A DNA stretch of 11,114 nucleotides from Planctomycetota bacterium. GTDB taxonomy: Bacteria; Planctomycetota; PUPC01; DSUN01. This document shows positions 1 to 5,798 of the stretch, piece after piece; position 1 is the first letter of the stretch; the number at the start of each line of letters is the position of its first letter. Both the position numbers and the translations under genes were made by a program. The notes under the pieces are model-generated. The model was not told the origin of the DNA. It ran no database searches and saw nothing but the letters and a program-made list of their open reading frames with translations. The DNA is taken from positions 1-11,114 of the forward strand of contig VGYW01000278.1 of assembly GCA_016872875.1 (NCBI GenBank). The letters are read 5' to 3'.

Positions 1-570
1 GTCGAGGTAGTCGTCGAGGGAGCGGACGGCGGCGTTCGGCTCGAAGGGGGGGCGGCTGAGGGCCGGCCAGGCCTCGAGCTCGTAGGCGAGCGGCATCACG
101 GGCGTCAGAAGCGGCGTGCCGCCGAGGTCGGTCGAGCCGCATTGGGTGAGGGCGGTGCGGATGTTGCAGGCGTCGCGCAGCACGCGCTCGTAGAGGCCGG
201 GTGTGTTGGCCTGCTGCATCGCCGCCGAGATTGCCTCGCAAGTCCGCCCGTTGATGTCGTCGGCCCCGTAGAAGCGCTGGGCGGCGAGGAGCGCGGCCCT
301 TGCGTAGGAGGCCCAGCGTATCTGCTCCCAGAAGGGCTCGAAGATGGCCCATCGCCGCGCGAGCGGGATGTCGCGGTTGTAGAGGCTCTGGTACTGCGCC
401 TCGCTCATCCCCGCCACCGCCAGGTCGTGCCGCGTGTAGTGCGAGAACAGCGTGAAGACGTCCACCTGGGCGGCCACCCGCCCCTTCTCTGGCCCGAGGT
501 GCTCGTGGCAGTCTATGATCTCGAGCCTCGACAGTTCCTTGAACAGCGCTGATTCAAGCTCGGAAAACAT
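1..570 (-). CDS. Amidohydrolase-like metal-dependent hydrolase, N-terminal part (runs off left edge)
   Basis: This is an open frame of 190 codons starting at ATG (complement of 568-570) and continuing past base 1 without a stop, so only the N-terminal part is present. Residues 18-25 read IIDCHEHL. Its His-x-His (H22, H24) after a short beta strand is the first metal-ligand motif of the amidohydrolase TIM-barrel superfamily (Amidohydro_2 and uronate isomerase-like proteins). The rest is rich in aromatic and charged residues (for example FEPFWEQIRWASYARA near residue 80) and has no signal peptide, so a cytosolic enzyme is likely. The start is supported by AAGGAG ten bases upstream and a near-consensus promoter. 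It is transcribed away from the DUF362 gene. The later metal ligands lie outside the window, so the substrate and exact subfamily are unknown. Confidence 0.72.
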   Translation of the reverse strand, partial: MFSELESALFKELSRLEIIDCHEHLGPEKGRVAAQVDVFTLFSHYTRHDLAVAGMSEAQYQSLYNRDIPLARRWAIFEPFWEQIRWASYARAALLAAQRFYGADDINGRTCEAISAAMQQANTPGLYERVLRDACNIRTALTQCGSTDLGGTPLLTPVMPLAYELEAWPALSRPPFEPNAAVRSLDDYLD

Positions 571-580
571 CACCTCTGGT

Positions 581-586
581 CTCCTT
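581..586 (-). promoter_or_regulatory. Ribosome binding site of the amidohydrolase-like gene
   Basis: On the minus strand this reads AAGGAG, ten bases before the ATG at 570. It fixes the start codon of the left-edge gene. Confidence 0.65.
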
Positions 587-623
587 CCAGAAAGAGCCGC
601 TTGCCGAGCGAAGGCACGCTCCC

Positions 624-651
624 ATTCTAGCGACGGCCCACAGCTTGTCAA
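624..651 (-). promoter_or_regulatory. Sigma70-type promoter for the amidohydrolase-like gene
   Basis: Read on the minus strand, a perfect -35 box TTGACA (651-646) is followed after 16 bases by TAGAAT (629-624), five of six matches to the -10 consensus. The predicted transcript start is near 617, giving a leader of about 47 bases. The extended motif CTTGACAAG recurs in the promoter at 7940-7968. Confidence 0.6.
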
Positions 652-669
652 GGAGGGCTCATTCTCGTG

Positions 670-754
670 CTCGTCGTCGTCCTCGTCGTCGTCGTCGAAC
701 CTCTTGGCCCCTCCTCATCAAGCATTCGAGAACGAGGACGAGGACGACGACGAC
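670..754. repeat. Triplet-rich inverted repeat (GTC/GAC hairpin)
   Basis: The left arm (670-699) is built from tcg/gtc triplets and the right arm (725-754) from gac/gag triplets. Paired antiparallel, 26 of 30 positions match, around a loop of about 25 bases. The arms end in cgaa and ttcg. It lies between two divergent promoters. Plus-strand frames through it give runs of Ser or Asp/Glu, which are artefacts of the triplets and not a protein. Confidence 0.75.
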
Positions 755-791
755 GACGATTGGGAACCCCGACCTCAGGAGCAGACCGCGC

Positions 792-820
792 TTGACTCTC
801 TCGCCCGACTATTGTTTCAT
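792..820 (+). promoter_or_regulatory. Possible sigma70-type promoter for the DUF362 gene
   Basis: TTGACT (792-797), a 17-base spacer and TTTCAT (815-820) form a moderate promoter match. The predicted start near 827 gives a leader of about 40 bases before the GTG at 866. The -10 box is only four of six matches, so this is tentative. Confidence 0.4.
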
Positions 821-865
821 GGTGGGCAACGGGAGCGTTCGCGGGCATTCAGTTAGGAGACGGAC

Positions 866-1831
866 GTGCAAGGGCATCTTCTCGACCGGCGCGGGTTCCT
901 TCAGACGGCTGGCCTCGCCGCAGCCACTGCCACCCTGGGAAGCAGGCTCGCGCAGGCGGCACCCGCGGGGCCAACCGTGGCCATCGTGCGCGACAAGGCA
1001 CAGAAGGCCATCGTTGAGAACAACGTAGACGCCGCCGTGGTGCAGAAGCTCGTGGACGCCGCGGTGATGAAGCTGTCGGGCAAGGACGACGTGGCGAAGG
1101 CCTGGGGCACCTACGTGGCGCCGAAGGACAAGGTGGCGATCAAGTTCAACGGCCTCTTCGCCCGCGCCACCACCCACCCGGAGGTCGTCGCAGCCGTCGC
1201 CAGCGGCCTCGTCAAGGCCGGAGTTGACCCCGCCAACATCGTGATCTTCGACCGTAACGACAAGGATTTCAAGACGTCGAACGTGAAGCTGAACCGCGAG
1301 GGCGCCGAGCCGAGGGCCTACGCCACGGAGAAAGACCTCGGCCCATCCGTCAAGGCCGGACCCGTCGAGACCAGGCTCTCGAACATCCTCCTCAACGCCG
1401 ACGTGTTGATCAACCTGCCGATGATGAAGACGCACGTCCTCGCGGGGGTGAGCGGCGCGCTCAAGAACCACCTCGGCACCATCCCGAACGCCAACAACTT
1501 CCACCGCGACGGGCTGGCGTGCATCGCTGACCTCAACGCCCTCGAGCCGATCAAGGCCAAGACCCGCCTCTGCATCTGCGACGCCCTCTACGGCCTCTTC
1601 GACAAGGGGCCGCAGTTCAACCCCGCCTGCCGCTGGGACTACCACGGCGTCATCGCCTCCGTGGACCCCGTGGCGATGGACGCGGTACTGGCCGACATCA
1701 TCAAGGCGAAGCGGGTGGAGAAGGGCCTGGCACCCTACCACAGCAAGATCGTGCACATCGAGCGCGCCGCCGAGCTCGGCCTCGGCATCGCCGACCTCAC
1801 CAAGATCAACCGCCTCGAAGCCGAAATCTGA
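866..1831 (+). CDS. Tat-exported DUF362 domain-containing protein
   Basis: The protein has 321 residues and starts at GTG, with GGAG (856-859) six bases upstream. Residues 8-31 form a twin-arginine signal peptide: an RRGFL motif, an alanine-rich hydrophobic core and a likely AQA|A cleavage site after residue 31. The mature part matches the DUF362 pattern. It has a conserved INLPMMKTH stretch (about 178-186), then the segment SGALKNHLGTIPNANNFH, ADLNAL, and a late DAL-YGLFDKGP motif. The fold is known from the family, but the biochemical activity is not established. Some DUF362 proteins carry 4Fe-4S ferredoxin domains; no clustered cysteines of that kind are present here. It stands alone, divergent from the amidohydrolase gene and convergent with the beta-helix gene. 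Family assignment is confident; role is unknown. Confidence 0.9.
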   Translation: MQGHLLDRRGFLQTAGLAAATATLGSRLAQAAPAGPTVAIVRDKAQKAIVENNVDAAVVQKLVDAAVMKLSGKDDVAKAWGTYVAPKDKVAIKFNGLFARATTHPEVVAAVASGLVKAGVDPANIVIFDRNDKDFKTSNVKLNREGAEPRAYATEKDLGPSVKAGPVETRLSNILLNADVLINLPMMKTHVLAGVSGALKNHLGTIPNANNFHRDGLACIADLNALEPIKAKTRLCICDALYGLFDKGPQFNPACRWDYHGVIASVDPVAMDAVLADIIKAKRVEKGLAPYHSKIVHIERAAELGLGIADLTKINRLEAEI

Positions 1832-1840
1832 CCTGCCCCC

Positions 1841-1885
1841 GCCGGCGGACCTCCCACGGGTCACGGAACCCGCGGAAACGCCGGC
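1841..1885. terminator. Possible bidirectional terminator hairpin between convergent genes
   Basis: An outer stem gccggcg (1841-1847) / cgccggc (1879-1885) encloses an inner stem centred on cgggt (1857-1861) / acccg (1868-1872). It fills the 53-base gap between two convergent genes, where a shared terminator would be expected. There is no T tract on either strand, so intrinsic termination is uncertain. Confidence 0.35.
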
Positions 1886-3174
1886 TAAGAAGGGCCGGGC
1901 GACCTGCGCAGATGCCAGGCGGCGTTGTGGGGAGCGCTGTCTGGGCCGACGGCGAGGGGGGCCGTCGGCGGGCCGAGGAGGACGGCTGAGCGGTCGCCCT
2001 CGATGACGATGGCGGAGTCTGGGCCTGGCCCGAGCGAAGCCGAGGGCTCGGCGCCTGTTTCGTTGTCGTGGAGGACGACGCCCTGGGTGCCCTCGGCGAC
2101 GCGGATGGCGGCGGTGCGGGGGCTGGCGGGCTGGATGCGGTTTCGGAGGACATGGACGTCGGCGAGCGGCGCGGCGAGGTGGACCTCGGCCTCGCCGAGG
2201 CGCTGGCAGTTGCCCCCCACCTCGTTGCCCTCAAGCTGCACGCGGTTGCCGGCCATCACGCGGTCGTGCTGGCGGAAGAAGACGCCGCAGCCGCCGTTGT
2301 TGCGGACCGTGTTCCCGCGTATCAGGTGATCGGTGTCGCGTCCGCCGATGGAGATGCCGTGGCCGCCGTTGTCCTCGATCGTGCAGCCCTCGCAGAGGGA
2401 GAATGAGACTCGGAGGCAGTAGAAGATGCCGTCGGCGCCGTTCCTGCGGCAGAGGCAGTTGCGCAGCATGGGCCCGACGGAGCCGCTGCCTGGGTGGAGG
2501 CCGAGGCCGGAGTTGTCCGAGCAGGTGCAGTCCTCGATGAGCGTGCCCTCGCACTGCTGGAAGCTGATCCCATCGCCGTTGACGTTCGAGACATTGAGGT
2601 TGACGAGAGCGATGCGGTGGGACTGGAGGAGGAAGATTCCGCCGCCGCGGCAGCCGTTCAACACGTCGGGGTTCTGCGCGCGGTTGCCGTCAATCACCAG
2701 GTTGGAGACGGAGGCGTTCTCGACTCCCTCGGCGCGGATGACGGGGAAGAGGGAGAGGACGCGGGCGTTGGCGCCCCGCGAGTAGTCGTGGTTGAGCATG
2801 CGGCTGATGCCGAAACGGTCGCCGTCGCGCCAGGTGAGGGTGGCCTGGGTGTCGTAGAAGCCGCCGGCGCGCGAGTCGGTGACGAGGACGCCCATTCCGA
2901 CGCGGAAGCGGTCGGGCTCGGCCAGCGACACGTCGAAGTGGCCGTAGCCGAGGTCGGCCGAGAGGTCGGAGCGGACCTCTGCGGCCTTGCGGAGCACGGT
3001 GTTCGGGCCGGCGCCGCTGACGTGGACGCCTGAGCGGAGGTGGAGCGAGTCGTGCATCGCGTAGATGCCGGGCGGCAGGAGCACGCTGCCGCCGCCCTTC
3101 GCGGCCATGTCGTCCACGGCCTGCTGAAGCGTCTGGTTGGTGGCGGGCGGGGCGCCGGGGTCCGTAGCGGCCAT
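1885..3174 (-). CDS. Right-handed parallel beta-helix repeat protein (pectate lyase 3-like)
   Basis: The protein has 429 residues. Its ATG is preceded by AAGGAG (complement of 3183-3188) with an eight-base spacer. Residues 13-62 resemble the entry of pectate_lyase_3/tailspike-type helices: an AVDDMAAKGGGSVLLPPGIY stretch followed by a VHVSGAGPNTVL stretch. Residues 150-345 contain successive coils with the usual periodic N/D-G-I pattern, for example NGDGISF, GADGIFY, GHGISIGG and GCGVFF. This fold usually binds or cleaves polysaccharide. Catalytic residues cannot be assigned from sequence, so a lyase, epimerase or purely binding role is possible. No signal peptide or membrane anchor is visible, which is odd for such proteins. 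It is the last gene of the minus-strand block, 99 bases after the PHP gene, and the gap holds a hairpin. Confidence 0.85.
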   Translation of the reverse strand: MAATDPGAPPATNQTLQQAVDDMAAKGGGSVLLPPGIYAMHDSLHLRSGVHVSGAGPNTVLRKAAEVRSDLSADLGYGHFDVSLAEPDRFRVGMGVLVTDSRAGGFYDTQATLTWRDGDRFGISRMLNHDYSRGANARVLSLFPVIRAEGVENASVSNLVIDGNRAQNPDVLNGCRGGGIFLLQSHRIALVNLNVSNVNGDGISFQQCEGTLIEDCTCSDNSGLGLHPGSGSVGPMLRNCLCRRNGADGIFYCLRVSFSLCEGCTIEDNGGHGISIGGRDTDHLIRGNTVRNNGGCGVFFRQHDRVMAGNRVQLEGNEVGGNCQRLGEAEVHLAAPLADVHVLRNRIQPASPRTAAIRVAEGTQGVVLHDNETGAEPSASLGPGPDSAIVIEGDRSAVLLGPPTAPLAVGPDSAPHNAAWHLRRSPGPS

Positions 3175-3182
3175 TGCGGGTT

Positions 3183-3188
3183 CTCCTT
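3183..3188 (-). promoter_or_regulatory. Ribosome binding site of the beta-helix gene
   Basis: The minus strand reads AAGGAG eight bases before the ATG at 3174. It supports this start over any further upstream. Confidence 0.6.
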
Positions 3189-3201
3189 AGTTGCGGGTTC
3201 T

Positions 3202-3268
3202 TGTAGCGACAAGCGTCTCGCTCGTCGAGCCGCCGGAGAGGGCCGCAAGCGGGACGCTCGCGGCTACA
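3202..3268. repeat. Imperfect inverted repeat in the PHP/beta-helix gap
   Basis: The left arm 3202-3222 begins tgtagcgacaagcg and the right arm 3248-3268 ends gctcgcggctaca. They match at 17 of 21 positions around a 25-base loop. In a minus-strand transcript two of the four mismatches become G-U pairs, leaving 19 of 21 paired. It could act as an intra-operon stabiliser or attenuator, or it may simply be a dispersed repeat. It is too far from the stop of the PHP gene to decide. Confidence 0.65.
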
Positions 3269-3273
3269 TCTGT

Positions 3274-4158
3274 TCAACGCAGGAAGAAGGGATTGGCCCA
3301 GGCGGAGCGGCCGGCCTGGTCGGTGCATTCTACGCGGACGTATCGCTCGGAGCCGCCGAGCTTGTGCTCGGCGCGGGTCAGCGGCGAGCCGTCCTCGTTG
3401 CGGACCTGCCGCCCAGAGGCCCCGTTGCAGATGAAGTTGATGCGCGCCACGGGGGAGGTGATGGCTACGACGCGGTTGTCTTCGAGCGCGACGGATTCGA
3501 TGGCGGGGCCGCACGTGGCGTAGAAGCGACCGTGGATGAGAGCGTCCACGATGGCCTCGCGCGAGCGGTCGGCGGCCTTCACCATCACCCAGGCCTGGAA
3601 GGCGTCGCGGGTCGTGTGGTGGACGTCGTCCACGGCGAGGCCGAGGACGCGACGGCCCTGGGCCAGGAGGTCGTCCCACTGGACGGCAGAGGTTCCCTTT
3701 CCGATGCTGACCTCGCAGGTGGTGTTGAAGACCTCGATGCCGAGGGCGCCAGACACCACCTCCAGGTCCTTGATGTTCTGCCCTGTCCAGTACGGATGCG
3801 CGATGACGGCCTGGCCGCCGTGGTCAAGGATGGCGTCCACCACGGTCTGTATCTGCTTGGAGCGGGGGAGTGCGAAGCCCTCGGGCAGGTCGAGGCCGAC
3901 GAGGTGGTATCCCGGCCCGCCGGTGGGGTTGGCGCAGACGACCTCGATGCCGCGGATGAGGATGAGGCCCTGGGCGTCAAGTGCCCGCAGGTCAGCCAGG
4001 TGGTCGTGGTCCGTCAGTGCCAGGAAGTCGTAGCCCCGCGCAGCGTAGGCGTCCACGCGCGCCTGCGGCGCGAGCGCGCCGTCCGACACGGTGGTGTGGG
4101 TGTGGAGGTTCCCTTTCATCCACTGGCCCTCGCACGCGAACGGGTCGTCGAACGTCAT
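3274..4158 (-). CDS. PHP-domain protein (CehA/McbA-like metal-dependent phosphoesterase family)
   Basis: The protein has 294 residues and starts at the ATG complementary to 4156-4158, with AAGGAG ten bases upstream. PHP metal-site motifs are visible in order: NLHTHTTVSDG (H19, H21), LTDHDHL (D50, H51, D52, H53), GIEV (E72), IAHPYW (H121) and VDDVHH (D177, D178, H180). The later GRFYATCGP stretch (211-218) is common in PHP proteins of the CehA/McbA type. The PHP family comprises metal-dependent phosphoesterases or hydrolases with two or three bound metals; the substrate here is not readable. No signal peptide is present. The start overlaps the stop of the GT-C gene by four bases (ATGA), which points to coupled translation. 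About 60 residues at the C-terminus form a separate beta-rich tail. Confidence 0.87.
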   Translation of the reverse strand: MTFDDPFACEGQWMKGNLHTHTTVSDGALAPQARVDAYAARGYDFLALTDHDHLADLRALDAQGLILIRGIEVVCANPTGGPGYHLVGLDLPEGFALPRSKQIQTVVDAILDHGGQAVIAHPYWTGQNIKDLEVVSGALGIEVFNTTCEVSIGKGTSAVQWDDLLAQGRRVLGLAVDDVHHTTRDAFQAWVMVKAADRSREAIVDALIHGRFYATCGPAIESVALEDNRVVAITSPVARINFICNGASGRQVRNEDGSPLTRAEHKLGGSERYVRVECTDQAGRSAWANPFFLR

Positions 4159-5747
4159 GGGCGTGTGTCTCCTTGGTACTCGAGGCGCAGGAGGAACATG
4201 TCGCTGCCTTTGTAGTAATTCTCCATGATTCTGTAGGAGGCCACAAACTTGGCGGCCTTGATGAGGCCGCCGCAGTCCTCCTTGATGCGCAGGAAATCGC
4301 CCGGCCGGACGAAGTCGCCGCGCCGGACCGGCCCCCAGTAACCCACGAAGTAGGTTGGGCGCCAGTGGTCCACCCTCTGGCGCAGGGCGGCGGGGGTCCG
4401 CCGCGCGGTGGAGAGCGGGCGGATGCGGTCGCCGTAGAGCGCGGCCACGTGGCCGAACTCGCCGAGGATGGCCACGTCGCGCCCCTCGGCGTCGAGCCGC
4501 CGCGCGATGTCGCGCGCCGAATCGAGCAGCGAGGCCTTGCCTTGCCTCGCCGCATAGCGGGCGAACGCAGGGCCCTGCGCTGCCACGTGCGCGCCCAGGA
4601 GCAGCAGGAGGAGTGCCACGCGGCGCCGCGCCGCCGCGTGGCCGATCAGGCTGACGACAAGGTACGCGGCCGGGAAGATGGTGAACTGCACCCACCGCGG
4701 GGGCTGGTAGTCGAAGAGGCCGAAGAAGAGCAGGCCCAGGGCGAGCCAGAGGGACATGGCGGCCAGGGGCCGCCCCGATTTCTGATTTCTGATTTCTGAT
4801 TGCTGATTGGAAGCCGGAAAACGAAATCCCAGACCGCGCGCAAGGCAGGCGGCAAGGCCCAGGATGGCCGCGGCGGCGAGGGCCTGGCGCCAGGGCTCGG
4901 TGAGGTGGGTCCAGAGGAGGCCGGCCTCGTTGCCGAGGACGGAGATGACAGAGGCGGGCGCGAAGGTCTCCTCGATCAGCCCCCGGCACTCGGCGGCGTC
5001 CTTCGCTGCCCAACACATCAGCGCGAACTGGCCGGCGGCGAAGACGCACAGCGCCCCAAGGCCAGTCCCAACAATGCCGAGGGCCACGCTTCTTCGCCCT
5101 TGCCGGAGGGCCGCCCAGGCCTCCCAGGCCCAGAGGAGGGCGACGGCCCCGACGGCGTAGACGAAGGTCAGTTTGCACCAGAGCGCGAGCATGCCGCACG
5201 CGGCGCTCGCCGCCACCCCGCGCCGCCTTCCCCGCCAGACGACCCACGGCCAGAGCGCCAGGATGCTCAGGAGGTTGCCAAAAGGCTCCACGAAGGCGAC
5301 ACGCGAAAAAGCGTAGTCATCCAGCGCCGTGGCTACCAGGAGGCAGCAGATAAGCCCTTCGGTGCGGGCCATCCTCACGCGGCAGAGCTTGTAGAAGACG
5401 GCCATCGTGGCGGCCGAGGATGCCACACAGGCATAGCGCGTGGCCACGAGGACGTCGCGGAAGAGGCCCCCCAGCAGCAGGGTGACCCCGGTGAAGAGGG
5501 GCGCCACGTAGCCCCAGTTGAGGTCGTGCTCGCTCCGCAGGGCGCCGAAGGTGTGGTAGAGCTTGGCGGCCTTAAGGTAGCCGCCCTCGTCGGCCATCAG
5601 CGCCCCGCTCCACGACACGATGCCGCCGGGGGCGTCGAGGGTGATCCAGAGGAAGCGGCCGGCCACGAGCGCGATCAGCGCAGCGCCGAGGAACAGGTCG
5701 AGCCCGATTTCGGATTTCGGATTTCGGATTTCGGATTGCTGGCCCAT
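4155..5747 (-). CDS. Multi-pass membrane glycosyltransferase, GT-C fold (GT39/ArnT-like)
   Basis: The protein has 530 residues from the ATG complementary to 5745-5747. It shows many hydrophobic helices: roughly 17-37, 84-96, 104-120, 131-143, 157-171, 178-190, 196-212, 222-245, 287-303, 329-345, 353-371 and 376-391, followed by a soluble C-terminal part to residue 530. The first extracytoplasmic loop carries MADEGGY (D53, E54), the DE signature of GT39/GT83-type enzymes that move a sugar from a lipid carrier. The start lies 38 bases after the GH42-like stop, with only a weak purine-rich stretch upstream. Residues 5-14 (SEIRNPKSEI) and 314-325 (around SEIRNQK) are encoded by two related heptanucleotide repeats. 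The second sits in a loop between helices. The longer open frame upstream is antisense or off-frame to the hydrolase and is not used. Acceptor and donor are unknown. Confidence 0.78.
   Translation of the reverse strand: MGQQSEIRNPKSEIGLDLFLGAALIALVAGRFLWITLDAPGGIVSWSGALMADEGGYLKAAKLYHTFGALRSEHDLNWGYVAPLFTGVTLLLGGLFRDVLVATRYACVASSAATMAVFYKLCRVRMARTEGLICCLLVATALDDYAFSRVAFVEPFGNLLSILALWPWVVWRGRRRGVAASAACGMLALWCKLTFVYAVGAVALLWAWEAWAALRQGRRSVALGIVGTGLGALCVFAAGQFALMCWAAKDAAECRGLIEETFAPASVISVLGNEAGLLWTHLTEPWRQALAAAAILGLAACLARGLGFRFPASNQQSEIRNQKSGRPLAAMSLWLALGLLFFGLFDYQPPRWVQFTIFPAAYLVVSLIGHAAARRRVALLLLLLGAHVAAQGPAFARYAARQGKASLLDSARDIARRLDAEGRDVAILGEFGHVAALYGDRIRPLSTARRTPAALRQRVDHWRPTYFVGYWGPVRRGDFVRPGDFLRIKEDCGGLIKAAKFVASYRIMENYYKGSDMFLLRLEYQGDTRP
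4777..4805. repeat. Heptanucleotide tandem repeat (3 units) inside the GT-C gene
   Basis: Three units of gatttct (4777-4783, 4784-4790, 4791-4797) are followed by gattgctg (4798-4805). In the gene's sense it encodes the repeat peptide SEIRNQK in an inter-helix loop at about residues 314-325. Its ends match those of the tract at 5703-5741, although the unit differs by one base. Confidence 0.9.
5703..5741. repeat. Heptanucleotide tandem repeat (4 units) at the start of the GT-C gene
   Basis: Four units of gatttcg (5706-5733) are followed by gattgctg (5734-5741). In the gene's sense strand it begins two codons after the ATG and encodes SEIRNPKSEI. Because the unit is seven bases long, gain or loss of one unit would shift the reading frame. 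Confidence 0.92.
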
Positions 5748-5774
5748 CGCCTGCCCGTCTACACAAACGAGGGT

Positions 5775-5798
5775 GGCACAGGCTTCTAGCCTGTGGCC
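5775..5798. repeat. Short palindrome containing the GH42-like stop codon
   Basis: cacaggct (5777-5784) and agcctgtg (5788-5795) form a perfect 8-bp stem with a three-base loop. The flanking ggcacaggct / agcctgtggcc suggests a slightly longer original. The TAG stop of the glycoside hydrolase (complement of 5786-5788) falls across the loop and the first stem base. Confidence 0.75.

Noticed and set aside
452..1028. Plus-strand frames through the 660-760 region giving serine-, arginine- or aspartate-rich peptides
   Set aside because: The composition comes from the triplet hairpin. The frames are antisense to the amidohydrolase gene or overlap the DUF362 start, have no ribosome site and show no recognisable domain.
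809..1864. 351-codon minus-strand frame opposite the DUF362 gene
   Set aside because: It is a GC-rich antisense shadow. The plus strand encodes a clear DUF362 protein with a Tat signal, and the antisense peptide is Val/Asp/Gly/His-rich with no family resemblance.
4159..5247. N-terminal extension of the PHP protein by about 360 residues
   Set aside because: It is off-frame within the GT-C gene and Arg/Pro-rich. The PHP start at 4158 has its own ribosome site and an ATGA overlap.
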